From assembly GCA_036898135.1 (NCBI GenBank), contig CM072511.1:27830110-27894109 (forward strand): a stretch of DNA of 64,000 nucleotides. The letters run 5' to 3'. The notes under the pieces were generated by a model, which was not told where the DNA came from, searched no databases, and saw nothing but the letters and a program-made list of their open reading frames with translations. The stretch's first letter is position 1. Every line of letters begins with the position of its first letter. Position numbers and translations under genes: made by a program. Shown here one piece after another: positions 1 to 10,711 of the stretch. Source of the DNA: Oncomelania hupensis (Eukaryota; Mollusca; Gastropoda; Littorinimorpha; Pomatiopsidae).

Positions 1-625
1 TGTAATTCACTCCTTGTTAGTTGCACACAGAAAGTCCTTAGACCTCTTCAGCAAGTCCAAAACTCTGCAGCTAAACTCATCTTCAAAGCACGAAAATCAC
101 AGCATTGCACGCCTCTCTTTCAAGAACTACACTTGCTCCCAGTTGAACAACGAATTAAATATAAAACCTTATGTCTTTGCTACCACATCATCTCTGGAAC
201 TGCTCCTAGCTATCTTTCTGAACTTTTGACTGTCTTTGTTCCTTTCTGCTCATCTGCAGATGTAAGGATGTTCAATGTACCAGAATACCACGGGGTGAGA
301 CACAGTGGTCGAGCCTTCAGTTTTTTTCTCCGTTCAGACCTGGAACTCGCTACCTCGGTCCGTCCGTCACAGTCCTTCCCTAGCATCTTTTAAAATGAAC
401 TTGAAGACGCATCTTTTTAGAGAGGCCTTTTCTTAGGCACCCTGAGTGAGAGTGAGTGTTTTTTTTTTAGGGAGGTGGGGGGGTGGTGGTGGTGGTGTTG
501 GGATGCGTATGTGGTTGCGTGTTATTGACCAATGTATGCATGTTGTGTTTACATTTGTTTGTGTAAAGCGCTTTGTGATTTTGGAAAGCGCTGTATAAAT
601 TGCTTGTTATTATTATTATTATTAT
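1..625 (+). mobile_element. L2/CR1-like LINE, 3' end (5' cut by window edge)
   Basis: The stretch holds the C-terminal part of a non-LTR reverse transcriptase in two overlapping plus frames (about 14-229 and 133-393). Motifs such as QNSAAKLIFKAR, LLPVEQRIKYK and APSYLSELL are the usual end of L2/CR1-type polyproteins. The frame change shows it is a decayed copy. It closes with the typical LINE tail 'aaagcgctgtataaat' and a (TTA)n run near 603-625. The same tail type recurs at about 8.8 and 17.9 kb in this window. Confidence 0.85.
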
Positions 626-2316
626 AATTGAAGACAAACTAACCAGCAAATAAGCTTCTATGGAGTCACAATTACTTGCACAATTAAGTATCAATTTCAA
701 CATAATGCCTAACTTTTTTTTACTACCCAGCACCACATGAACCTAGAATGCCGCACTCCCACTTTTCTTGCACACTATTGATCTTCCAATGCTCTCGTTC
801 AGTGAAAGTGAGAGAGCGTTAACAGCAACTGTGTTTAACCTTAACCAGAACATGTGCTTGACTAACCTTGTCTGACAGGACCCCTTCCCTTACTTTTCTA
901 ATAGGCACATGCAACTGCTTTATCCTTGCCCAGAACTACAACAGATTTGTTAAAACTCATACATACACTATCAGGATTAGTGGTCATACTCCTGGACCGT
1001 TGTATTTGTTCTACATCAAAGCTTAGTGATAATAATGTGGGAAATTAATCACTTGATGGTCTTAATATTAAATTGTAATTACAAGTGCTGGACCCTAATG
1101 AGTACAGAGTTCCCTCATGAGCTCTCTCTCACTTTCTCTCTCTCTCTCTCTCTCTTACATACACACACACAACAACTAAATATCGAGTTTCAAAGAAATC
1201 GGTCCATAAGTTTAAGAGAAAAGTGTGCAAAATAAATAACTAAATGAAAATAAAAATATAACACCACGATGACGTCACTCGATATACTTTAAGTTTCCAC
1301 TAAGGCTCAACACATCTGTACATTATTTTTACATACAAATTTTAAAGGAAATGTTAAAAAATTAAATTAAATTATAAAGGTGACATCATGATTACCTCAC
1401 TTGATTTGCTTAATTTTGGTTTCACGTTGGAGGCATAGGTAAAGTCTAAGTATACGAAACTTGAACCAAATCCCTCCAGTAGTTTGGGAGAAAATAGGAT
1501 TTTAAAAGACAACAATTTATGACATTACCATGACAACACCACATGATGACTTCACTAAATAACCCATAGTTTCGTTTAAGGCCCGGCCACAATGTGGCTG
1601 GTAGCATCTGGCCACACTTGTGAATTCCTTATGTATTTTCTTGCATACTGGCTAATGTAAAATTTCACAAGGAAAACGCATGTTTGATTTCTATTGCATA
1701 TATGTAAGCCGGGTTTACAAGAACAAATTAGAAGCGAGAGTGTGACGTCATGAGTTTAGAGGTCAACCTAAACTCCTCCTTTGTATGATTACATGCAATA
1801 CAGGTTGTCTGCTACACACAACTTGGCGAGCTAAAACAGTTGAATTCACTTGTTTTGTTTTTTAAAAATAAAATTGACTTTTAAAAAATTACGTCAAGAT
1901 GATTACATCACTTGATGTGCATAAGTTTGATTTTACCTTGGAGGATACAGGTAAAGTCTAAGTACATACCAAACTTGAACTAAATCCTTCCAGCAGTTTG
2001 GGAGAAAATAGGTTTAGAAAAAAATACATCAAATTAAGATATCACCATTATGTCATCCCCCAAAATGCATACTTTTTTTGTCATCTGGTAGGGTTCACCA
2101 TTTCCTAACTAAATACGTTGTATCAAAGAAATCCATCTACTAGTTCCAGAGAAAAGTGCACTAATATCACTTCCGAAAGCCAGCTGGCCGGATGGATGGC
2201 CGGACAGCAAAAGCCCAAAACGGTAGTTTCTTTACAGCTCAGTTCTTGTTTTGGCTACGTACTCATAAATGCCAAAGAGGAGACACACATGAAATTGTTC
2301 TGTCTTGCCAACTCAC
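626..2316. other. Non-coding spacer with diverged direct repeats
   Basis: No convincing gene is seen here; short ORFs look like chance. It should contain or precede the missing last exon of the minus-strand LSM12-like gene, which I could not find. A block at about 1375-1510 is repeated at about 1890-2015 in the same direction; both share 'aggtaaagtctaagtata' or a close variant and 'agtttgggagaaaatagg'. Related shorter units occur near 1190-1225 and 2120-2160. TGACGTCA palindromes lie near 1268 and 1743. A CT/CA-rich low-complexity run is at 1128-1174. Confidence 0.5.
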
Positions 2317-2458
2317 CACTTTCTTTATATGGTCAACAGTGTGTCTACCATCCTTGACATTTGGGAGTTGGAAAACATCCTCTGCTGTGTATGGTGGACA
2401 TACACACACAACGTCCAATACAATCAGCTTGTCACCATCCCACTTCACATCATTGAAT
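2317..2458 (-). CDS. LSM12: LSM12-like exon 4
   Basis: 142 nt from acceptor TTGTTACAG to donor AAAGTG|GTGAGT. It encodes NDVKWDGDKLIVLDVV and the CPPYTAEDV motif, then VDHIKKV, the conserved end of the LSM12 domain. The human protein continues for about 30 weakly conserved residues; that part was not found in 1-2316. Confidence 0.85.
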
Positions 2459-5400
2459 CTGTAACAAAGATGCTCACAGAAATGTACAAATTCAAAACTT
2501 AACCTTTTTGCAGTGGAGACTACTCTCAGTGTCATGGAATCCAATGGATGACTCATCCCTGTAATTAAATTTAATGTTCAGTTGCACGGCACAAAACTCT
2601 GTACCCTATAGAGATACCAAAGGTCAGTAAAAAAAGAAGTACACTCTGTACCCTTTAGAGATATAAAAAGGTCAGTAAAAAAAATAAGTAATATGAACTG
2701 AATCCCACATAAAGATATGATATCCACTGGCGCATTAATAATATACATTGCAGTAACATAATCATCTACATAGCAGACTGGAAAAATATGGGAAGTGTGT
2801 CTAATATGAGCATGATTATTCAGTCATTCTCTCATTGGCTATGGTTGCTAACAGTTAATCCTGCATTTATTAACACCACAAACTCGTAGCTCTAAAAGTG
2901 AAAATAATTTTACTTATTTATTCATTGTAAAGAAAATATACGTACGTTTTCTCAACAAAGGTCATGAGGTTTTGACCTTCAGGCGAGATATGAGAGTGAC
3001 TCAGCTTTGCCTTTCTTTGCGCAATTTTGGAAGTTAATCGCTCTTGGACCTGAAACAAGACAAGAGGACCAACAATCTAAATTTGGAAATTGACAAATCT
3101 GTTCACCTATAAATGCTTGAGTAACATCGCTTAATGCTGACACAGATGAACTTAGGTCCTTTTCTTAGTAACAGTATGGCACAGCCATATCACCGGACCA
3201 ACCACAAATAGATGGAATAGGATCAAAGAACCTGTCTGATTCAACCTAACAGAGTGAGTGACCTGAAAGTGCAGTTGATTAGGGTGCTGGCTTCCTATGC
3301 TGAAAGTTGCGAGTTCCAACCAAGCAGGACACAAACTTATGACATATTATAGAACACTGAGGTTTAACGTCTACACCCACCATTGGTGATATGGCAGACG
3401 GGGATGACCATTCCATGGAAAGAGGGGTAGGGACCTGAATCAACACTGAACCACCAAAGCAATCATACTGCTAAAATGGACAGTGAAAATGGCCACATTT
3501 TATATCGCCCACCACGGGATTCGAACCTGGGTCATCGGTGTGCCAGGCGAACGCTCTACCAATTGAGCTACGGCGGTGGGCACATATTATACGCAACTTG
3601 GGTCACCAAGGGTTTTCACCAGGTACTCCGTTCTCCTCCCTCCCTTCAACAATGGTATTGGATGGATGCAATCAAACTAACATTTTGAACTAAATTTTAT
3701 ATTCCATTCCGTTTTCTAGTAGTAATAGCAGCTATCTTCCTGCATATACACTGTATGTCTGTATTCATTTCATGATTGATGGATACATGTGAGACTGTGT
3801 AGAAGAGTGTGCTCACACATTCTCAGGAAAAGAATGTGTATAGCATCAAGTATTATATTATTTAAGTTCTTTCAATCAATACCAAACCCCATTATTCTCC
3901 ATTTTAAAAAAAAGAAGTACAGGGATCAACAAAATAAAGACAAGATCAACAAGAAATATTGTATTAATAAATTAAATAATATATGTGTGCTTTAAAAAAA
4001 TTTATTTAAACCAACCTTGGCAGGACTTAACATTGGAAGTTTTTCGGAGCGACTGTCATGCCCTTTTAGCTCTGCATCCACTGCAAACTCCAAGTTGGTA
4101 AGATGGAGAGTCATGTACTTGCGATCTCCAATACCTGTGACAGCTAAGGAAAATCTTTTTTTTTAAACTAACCATTAATGGTCAGCTGTTTCCCGTTATC
4201 ACATGTGTTGTGAATGAGACTGGCATGATAATTACAAACGCCGTGTTTGGGGCATGAAGTGTGCAATGCCAGCATTTATTTACCTTTGATTTGGTTCTAT
4301 GTTGATGCTGGAAAAGCTCTGTATAATGTATGTTTGTATTTTCGGTCGGTATTGTTGTAAAAAATACTTAGATTTTCTAGAATTGTTTGTGTATACCACC
4401 CAAATTAAGGTTTCAGATCTCTCTTGCAGCAAGCAAACCCATATATTTTAACTATGTAGAATATTCCAAGATGTAATTTAATTATAACCGTGTTTTCTGA
4501 GGCGATGTTTGTTCTGATTAGTTAGAGATTCACTGATTGCATAATTTTTTTAATAATCTACAACATACAGAGTATATAATAATAGATAAGGCGCTTGTCT
4601 GTATGTTAGTATTCAGTTTCTGAACGCAAATGCTGATGCCGTTTTCTTCTTTTGCTGAATAAAGTTGGAGAAACTTTATAAAGATGACTTTTGCCTTGTT
4701 ATTGAGTGAATGGATACTTACTCAAGCTGCAGATTCGAGCATCAGGGTTGAACTGAAATTTGCCATGCAACAACATGTTGTTAATAACTATTGGGGTGAG
4801 AGGTGTGTCGAAATGTTAGCTAGTGCCAGTTGCCTTTCAAAAGTCAGAGACTCGCAGGCTGTACCCACTGGCAAATTCTTTAGTGTGAACACTGAAAGAG
4901 CACTTGGCAAGGGCCCGGGCTAACATTAGCAGCTAACTTTGGGATCCCATAAGTATTCTGCACACACATCAACTAGGCAGATCTAACAATAGACTGTCAG
5001 TGCATGAAATAAAATAATCAAGTATGAACGCATTCAATGCTGTGCAAAGAAATAGAACGCTCATCAACTGGCGAACAATGAAGTGGATTTTTACTACTGA
5101 TCCCAGCATAAGCGATGATACATGCGGTGGGTGTGGGTGCTTGTGTTTTAATCACCCCTTTGTTGTAATTCTGTGCTTTACTGCACTGCACCATTGGAAG
5201 ACAGCGGAAGTAACCGCCATTTTAAAGGATCACAAGCTGACTTGGGTAATTATCGTCCTGTGAGTCTTACTTGCATTACTTGAACTATTTGAATGACAAT
5301 GAACTATATGTAAGATGCCAGCACGAGTTCAAAGAAGCTCGTTTGTCACTCAGCTCCTGATGATAATGGAAGATTTGATAACTCATTTGGACAATAAGCA

Positions 5401-6402
5401 GCCTGTAGATGTAATTTACTTGGACTTCTGCAAAGCATTTGATAAGGTACCTCATGAGAGATTGTTGAAGAAGTTGGAAGCCCATGGAATAACTGGAGTT
5501 TGGAGATTACTAAACCCTATGCCAACTGTGCCTTTGTGATCTGCAAGTGATAGTATTGTTTTAAAAACCAGCTGGACGCAACGCCAAAATTCAGAGATAT
5601 ATTCTATTGCTTTGATGAGTAATACAAACAGGAAAACTGCATGCATAAAGACCCAAGCAAAGGACGTTCATAAATGCTTCATGGCCTGTTTCATCCTCAA
5701 CCAACTATTACTACTATCACTTGCAGATCACGAAGGCACAGTCAGCATAGGCTTTAGTAATCTCCAAACTCTGTTTTGCAGATGCCATGGATGGATTGGC
5801 TGGAGAGGAACAAAAACTTGAAATAATTGTTTTAAGTGCTTAATAAATATTCTTATGACTTATGTCTTATTTTTACTCCAGACTAGAATATCGTTGCTGG
5901 ACAGCACCCTATGTATGAAAAATACATCTAACTTATGTTAGCACCATATGCTAAAAAAGATAAAGAGGGACAATGAGACAATGTAGGGACAAGGAGACAA
6001 TGTTACATAGGTACATACCAGGCATGGTTGCGAGCATGAGTTTTATTATTTTACTTCGGGGTGGGGTAGCAATCTCATGTTTCGTCATACTCATAGTCAT
6101 ACTTTATTTTATCACCAGCTTTAAAATAAATACGGGGGAGAATAACACTTCAGCAACCTGAAAGAACTTCATAAAGAAATCACAACAATCAAATAAGTAT
6201 CAACCAAACAAAATTCTTATTGAAGGATACGATGAAAGCTTCTCGTTGCCAAACATTTGTTGGAGTAATCAAAGGCTACGATTTCTCCCACAACACGATT
6301 CGCCGCATTAGGTTCATCTCCAGGAGTCATGACTTCAATCTTACTCCCCACTTTGAAACACTCGTTTTCTTGAATTCCATTCGCCATTATTTCAGGACGC
6401 AT
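2317..6402 (-). CDS. LSM12: LSM12-like protein (four exons, 3' end missing)
   Basis: Four minus-strand exons join in phase: 6402-6231, 4134-4016, 3049-2946 and 2458-2317, all with GT-AG borders. The product has an N-terminal Lsm-like fold (ECFKVGSKIEV ... VVGEIVAFDYSNKCLA) followed by the anticodon-binding-type domain typical of LSM12 (SKIAQRKAKLSH, then DKLIVLDVVCVCPPYTAEDV and VDHIKKV). Human LSM12 has the same order and about 195 residues; this model gives about 178 and lacks only the basic C-terminal tail. LSM12 is known as a cytoplasmic RNA-associated Lsm protein linked to ATXN2 complexes and NAADP signalling. The start may be the ATG at 6402 or the one at 6387. Introns hold SINE, CR1 and RTE debris. 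Confidence 0.88.
2946..3049 (-). CDS. LSM12: LSM12-like exon 3
   Basis: 104 nt between acceptor TTGTTTCAG and donor AAAAC|GTACGT. It encodes VQERLTSKIAQRKAKLSH and HISPEGQNLM, the start of the LSM12 C-terminal domain. Phase 0 in, phase 2 out, agreeing with both neighbours. Confidence 0.85.
3268..3695 (+). repeat. Family C tRNA-derived SINE, split by another SINE
   Basis: The head at 3268-3341 has a tRNA-like B-box ('gcgagttccaacc'). The body resumes at 3602 with '..ggtcaccaagggtttt' and '..tcctccctcccttcaa', as in other family C copies at 27.6, 30.7, 33.2 and 43.8 kb. The gap is filled by the minus-strand SINE at 3352-3591. It lies in an intron of the LSM12-like gene. Confidence 0.75.
3352..3591 (-). 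repeat. Family D tRNA-derived SINE with 10-bp target duplication
   Basis: On the minus strand the element starts with a complete tRNA-like head (about 3591-3519) with A-box TAGCTCAATTGGTAGAGC and B-box GGTTCGAATCC; its ends can pair as GCCCACC/GGTGGGC. The anticodon stem is poor and a SINE body follows, so it is not a tRNA gene. The exact direct repeat ACATATTATA flanks it at 3342-3351 and 3592-3601. Confidence 0.85.
4016..4134 (-). CDS. LSM12: LSM12-like exon 2
   Basis: 119 nt, opened by acceptor ...GTCACAG and closed by donor AAG|GTTGGT. It encodes IGDRKYMTLHLTNLEFAVD and a polar linker, matching the loop and last strand of the LSM12 Lsm domain. It is too short to stand out as an ORF. Confidence 0.85.
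4560..4930 (+). repeat. LTR-like or repeat fragment with AATAAAG signal
   Basis: The motif TTTGCTGAATAAAGTTGGA near 4652 and 'gcatcagggttgaa' near 4740 recur together at about 48.25-48.31 kb, so this is a dispersed repeat. A polyadenylation-type AATAAA and an upstream AT-rich box suggest an LTR end, but no borders or target duplications are visible. An 80-codon ORF here looks incidental. Confidence 0.35.
5195..5515 (+). pseudogene. CR1-like reverse transcriptase fragment
   Basis: Frames across this stretch encode '[11 protein letters not shown]' and then VIYLDFCKAFDKVPHERLL, the block with the first catalytic aspartate of CR1-type reverse transcriptases. The sequence is broken by stops and a deletion between the motifs. 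It ends where an inverted pair of RTE fragments begins. Confidence 0.75.
5500..5785. repeat. Inverted pair of RTE-LINE fragments
   Basis: About 5500-5552 (RTE sense on the minus strand) and 5710-5778 (sense on the plus strand) are inverted copies. Both encode LADHxGTVxIGFSNLQT, the segment just before the RTE catalytic FADD box; the 46.5-48.2 kb RTE copy has the related sequence near 47.32 kb. The arms of about 50 bp flank a spacer of about 160 bp. Confidence 0.6.
6231..6402 (-). CDS. LSM12: LSM12-like exon 1
   Basis: This exon carries the start and the first Lsm strands. The in-frame stretch continues past the donor to a stop at 6217, but splicing at C|GTATCC leaves one base of a split arginine codon. 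The next exon supplies the other two bases, which confirms the donor. Confidence 0.85.
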
Positions 6403-7187
6403 GCTACAAAATATCCACGCAAAACTTAATTTTCAGCGACCAGCACACTTGTAGGTGAAAATAACACTATGCCTAACAAGCTCGTCCAAGACGAACTTCC
6501 GGTTTAAAAGCATTTTAGCAGTAAATAGAATGCTGCGTGTTCTTTGGTTGTTGATATGCTCTACACATGCGCAGTAGCTTATTTGTTTTACTTCCCCACC
6601 CCCAACTCACCATCCCAATATTATTTTATTTAATTTTCTCTTCGTTTTTCGTTCCTCTATTATTAATTTTATTAATAACGATATAAAAGTTTCAAAACTA
6701 ATTTTTCAAGGTCTCCTTGAAGCGTGAGTTTTATCCAATCAGTCCATTTTTTGGAGACCAATTTTTGTTGGTTTGTTAGGTTTTTTTTTTGTTTTTGTAC
6801 CGAGTATCAATCAGCCTAGAGAAGGGAAGAACGATAGATCTTTCCTATCACTTCCTCATTCCCCGGAGGATGATATCATCTACTACGGATTATATCGAAG
6901 ATTTTGTCTATAAACTTCAGTCGGCGATATTGTCGATTTTTGTTCTACAGAAACTCAATATGCCCTTAGGTGTTGGGGGACGTAAATTTTACTTAACGAA
7001 TACAGAAACTTTTGGTCTCCCTTGTTGAACTGGCCTGCGGTCACTTTCTAAACAAAACCTTGTTCAAAACTACCAAGACTGCAACCTTAGATTTTTATAA
7101 GTATTTTTGGCAACGAATTTTCTTTCCCATTTTTTTTTTTGCCAACCAGCTTTTTTTTCTTCTTTTCCTGAGGACTTCATTCAGGCG

Positions 7188-7448
7188 TCTCAGTACACGC
7201 ACGAACCACAGGCGCTTGTATATGAACAGGCGAGCGCCTATGCTCGCGTGTCCAGATACAGGCGCTTGTACCTAGACACGCGAGCTCCTATGCCTGTGAC
7301 GCGTCTCCCTCTGGGTTTCAGGCGCTTGCGAGCCCCTATGCCTGTGACGCGTCTCCCTCTGGGTATCGATAATACAGATACCCAGAGGGAGACGTGTCAC
7401 AAACATAGGCGCTCGCGTTTCCAGATACAAGCGCCTGTGTCTCAGTAC
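7188..7448. repeat. GC-rich inverted repeat, possible foldback element
   Basis: The left arm (about 7208-7368) and right arm (about 7375-7439) are inverted copies built from units such as CAGGCGCTTGTA, CGCGAGC and GACGCGTCTCCCTCTGGGT; the left arm carries an extra tandem copy of about 50 bp. TCTCAGTAC occurs at 7188-7196 and 7440-7448 and could be a target duplication. The block is much more GC-rich than its surroundings. ORFs inside are products of the repeat. Confidence 0.65.
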
Positions 7449-7534
7449 GCTTTGGAAACTGAATCATTCGCTTGATTTACAGCAAGCTGACACATCGACG
7501 AGCAGAGAACACAGTGAAATGACTCTCTGTATCT

Positions 7535-7797
7535 ATGGCCCTATCCTATCCCATAACTCTGAGGTCGTAGGGGCACCACAGATGATCGTTTAACCAGCTT
7601 ACTCAATCTTTCCCTGTCCTCGGCAACCCTGAATGTTTCGCTCAGTGTCAAACCAGTCCATTCTCGAATGTTGTCCTCCCACCTCTTTTTCGGTCTCCCT
7701 CTTCTTCTACCTCCTTGCACTGTGCCTTGCAGGTTGGTCTTTGCAAGACCTGATGATCTGGTGACGTGGCCATACCATCGGAGTTTCCGTTGTTGTT
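7535..7797 (-). mobile_element. RTE-like LINE, 3' end
   Basis: The minus strand encodes the RTE C-terminal signature [18 protein letters not shown], then [14 protein letters not shown] and SSVVPLRPQSYG. It ends in a (TCCTA)n-type tail at the left. Copies with the same end lie at 19.0, 43.3 and 46.5 kb. This copy is 5' truncated at about 7797, next to a GTT/poly-T/poly-G run. Confidence 0.85.
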
Positions 7798-7872
7798 GGT
7801 GTTTTTTTTGTTGTTGTTGTTGTTTGGTTTTTTTTTTTTTTTTTTTTTTTTTTGGGGGGTGGGGGGGGGAGG
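7798..7872. repeat. Low-complexity (GTT)n, poly-T, poly-G run
   Basis: A (TTG)n run passes into more than 20 T and then a G-rich tract. A similar poly-T to poly-G junction is at 54.93-54.99 kb. ORFs across it are artefacts. Confidence 0.8.
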
Positions 7873-8264
7873 CCATATATCCCCCAAATGCAAACTATTG
7901 GAAGCACAGAAGGGGAGACAGATATATTTATTTATTTCCATTTCCTCATTCCCCGGAAGATATAGCATATATACCATAGATAGTTGCTTACAGGGTCAAG
8001 CAAACTGCAAAGAGCCGAATCAGGACCACAAAATCAAGACCACAACTTGGCTGAAAGAGGGTTCACAAGATCTGCCGAAACAACCCCAGTGGTAACACTG
8101 AAGGCAATCCACCAGCCGGTCACTGTACAATAAAGGCATCCCACGCATTTATCGAAACCTTGTTTACAAAACCAAATAGGTTATAAACATCATTATATAA
8201 AATATCAATAAAATACATACATATAAAACGCCTACATTGCTAAATAATAATATCATAGGAAGCC

Positions 8265-8865
8265 CCAGTGATCATATCACTCCCCTTCTACATTCACTCC
8301 ACTGGCTTCCAATGTCTCATAGAATTATCTACAAAATCGCTATTTTCTGTTACATGTGCGTCCATGGCTTAGCCCCTTCCTACCTCACCTAGAATATTCA
8401 ATTCTATAAGCCTTCTAGAAATCTTCGTTCTTCCTCTGACAGCCTCATGCTTCATATACCCCGCTACAAACTCTCCTCCGCTGGCTGTCGATCTTTCTAA
8501 GTGCTTGGTCCTTCAACTTGGAACTCTCTTCCCCTCTCTCTTCGCAGCTCTCCAAACATATAGCTACTTTCAAATCCAACTTGAAAACTAATTTCTTCCT
8601 TAAATGTTTCTGATCTTGCCTCCCATCATCGTCGTCATTCTTCCATTTTTTTGTTTTCTTGTTATTTTGATTCAGACTACCGCCACCACCCATCCCTTCT
8701 AATTAGCTCTCCCCTCCTCCTTCATCTATTATTCGTTAGCAAGTGTCTGATTTTATTTTGTATGAAGCCGGATGTTTAGAATGAATACGTGAGTACTGCT
8801 CTTTGAACTGATATTGTTCATTGGGAAAAAGCACTATATAAATATCTTTATTATTATTTTTTGGC
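8265..8865 (+). mobile_element. L2-like LINE, 3' end
   Basis: Plus-strand frames encode 'ITPLLHSLHWLPMSHRI', 'APSYLT' and 'STWNSLPLSLRSS', the L2 C-terminus, with internal stops. It ends with 'aaagcactatataaatatc' and a (TTA)n run. It sits inside a family A repeat: 'agtgatcat' on the left and 'ttggcagaaagtgtcc' on the right are adjacent in intact copies. Confidence 0.8.
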
Positions 8866-8969
8866 AGAAAGTGTCCAATATTCCCAGGCTGACCCAACAG
8901 ACCTCATGCACAAATGAGGAGATTTAGAGGTAGGTGACTGGTCTATCAAAGAAGATATAGTATAGTATA

Positions 8970-10587
8970 CTACTCAAAATAATTGAAGGGCCACTCTCAT
9001 ATTTCATTTAGTTTTATTATTTTTTGCTGCTATCAATAATATCACTTATATTGCTTATTTCAAAACTTATCCTGTACAGTAACATTCAAAACAATCTTAT
9101 TCTGACAAGTAATCACATGTGTGAGTTTTGAACTTTCTGCACTGAGTTGAAAAACAAACCCAATTTTTACAAAACAATGACCATAATTTACTGTTGTCTT
9201 GCTAATCAAGAAAAATTTTCAACATTAAAAAGTGATTTGCATGCGAAAGGCTTGCATTTTGTGAGTTCAGTTCAAAAATCGGCGCTTTTTTCTGGGTATA
9301 AATGGCAGCGCTTTTGCTGCTTTTCTAACCATGCCTCCAAGGCTACGATTGACTGATGCGGATAGAGGCAGAGCTATTGCATGCATGACTTCAGGAAGGG
9401 GTGGGGGTGAGAGAAGTTGGCAGGCGGTTAGGAGTGTCCCACTCCGTTGTCCAAAGGCTGCGGGAGCGCTTTAACAACACTGGAAGCGTCCAAGAACCAA
9501 GAAGGTCCGGACGCCCCCGCGTTACCACTGCAAGACAAGACCATTTCATCACCCTGTTAGCTTTGAGGATGAGGTCCACTACAGCACACACCATCAGAAG
9601 ACAGCTTCACGCAGCCAGCAATGTTAACATCAGCGACCAGACAATTCGCAACCGTCTACACGAGGCAAACCTGCGATCAAGACGACCAGCAGTACAGCCT
9701 TTGCTCACCCCAGCTCACCGTGCAGCGCGTTTGGCCTGGGCTCGGCGTCATTTGGTGTGGACTAGGCAACATTGGTCAAGGGTGCTCTTTACAGACGAGT
9801 CTCGGTTCTCCTTGTCTTTCAACGACCGTCGAGTCAATGTTTGGAGGCGTCCACGGGAGCGTTTTGCTGATGCGACGGTGCGCGAGCATGACCGCTTTGG
9901 TGGTGGATCTGTCATGATGTGGGGTGGCTTCGCATTAAACTTCAGAACACCACTGCTCCAAATTCATGGCAACTTAAACGGTATTGGCTACAGGGATGAC
10001 GTCCTACAACCTAGGGTTCTCCCAGCTCTGCGGGCCATTGGGGAAGGTGCCATACTACAGGATGATAAAGCCAGACCCCACCGAGCGCGTATCGTCAATG
10101 ACTTCCTGCAGCAAAAGCACGTCATAAGGATGGATTGGCCGGCTCGATCACCCGATTTGAACCCAATAGAACATCTGTGGGATGTCTTGGGTCGACAGAC
10201 ACGGGCAAACCTCCCTCCAGGAGCTAACCTTGAAGTTCTGGCCCAAGTTCTCCAGCAAGAGTGGTTAGCCATCCCAGGAAACATCCTTCATAACCTGATA
10301 CGGTCCATGAGACAACGATGCCAAGACTGCATTGTTGCAAACGGTGGCCACACCCGATACTGGCTCTATAGATTTTTGGTTTCTAAAGTTTTGATTTTGT
10401 AAATGAGAGACGTATGTCCAGTTAAATTGAATTTACTCGAATTTTAAGCGACTGATGTCTAAAATCTTTTTTGTTATTGATGCAGAAATGATTGCAATAA
10501 AATATGATGAACTAATAAATTGAATTCGTGTTTCTGATTTAAAGGGAGACCCATATGTCCAAGTTGCCCTTGTATTATTTTGAATAG
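8970..10587 (+). mobile_element. Tc1/mariner DNA transposon (DD34E)
   Basis: A 1618-bp element with terminal inverted repeats CTACTCAAAATAATTGAAGGG (left) and, reversed, CTATTCAAAATAATACAAGGG (right), flanked by TA at 8968-8969 and 10588-10589. It encodes one transposase and is inserted in a family A repeat. Both ends are intact, so the copy looks recent, but the transposase frame is broken near its start. Confidence 0.93.
9331..10402 (+). pseudogene. Tc1-family transposase with 5' frameshift
   Basis: Cut-and-paste transposase. A 333-residue frame runs from 9401 (GTG) to 10402. It has paired helix-turn-helix domains (GVREVGRRLGVSHSVVQRL, then TIRRQLHAASNVNISDQTIR) with a GRPR hook between them, then the DDE domain: D132 in FTDES, D222 in QDDKARPH and E257 in NPIEHLW. 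There are 34 residues between the last two, so it is DD34E. The natural ATG is probably 9331 (MPPRLRLTDADRGRAIA), in a different frame; the shift falls in the G-rich run at about 9396-9407. The usual DN of the second motif is DK here. The rest of the domain is open, so decay or a sequencing slip is minor. Confidence 0.9.
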
Positions 10588-10711
10588 TATAGATAGAACA
10601 GAGTAGGAATGAGAAAAAAACAAGGAGAAAGACAGTGACAGTGGGAATTTAAAGCACTAAATTTCCAGAAAGTGGGGATACTATTTATACTGAAACTCCC
10701 GGCACCCCACG

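Larger units (their letters stand above)
7985..10711 (-). repeat. Family A interspersed repeat, split by two later insertions
   Basis: The outer sequence matches the other family A copies (14.7, 17.3, 36.4, 42.8 and 57.3 kb): the ggtccagcggact-type end near 7990, then 'cttggctgaaagagg', 'ctttacaataaaggcatccc' minus its first bases, and finally 'aatttaaagcactaaatttcc' near 10650. It is interrupted at 8265-8865 by an L2 LINE tail and at 8970-10587 by a Tc1 element. The orientation given takes the CTAA-type tail as the 3' end. No coding capacity is seen; SINE-like origin is only a guess. Confidence 0.75.

Noticed and set aside
3519..3591. tRNA gene on the minus strand
   Set aside because: A- and B-boxes and acceptor pairing are present, but the anticodon stem does not pair well and a SINE body plus target duplication surround it.
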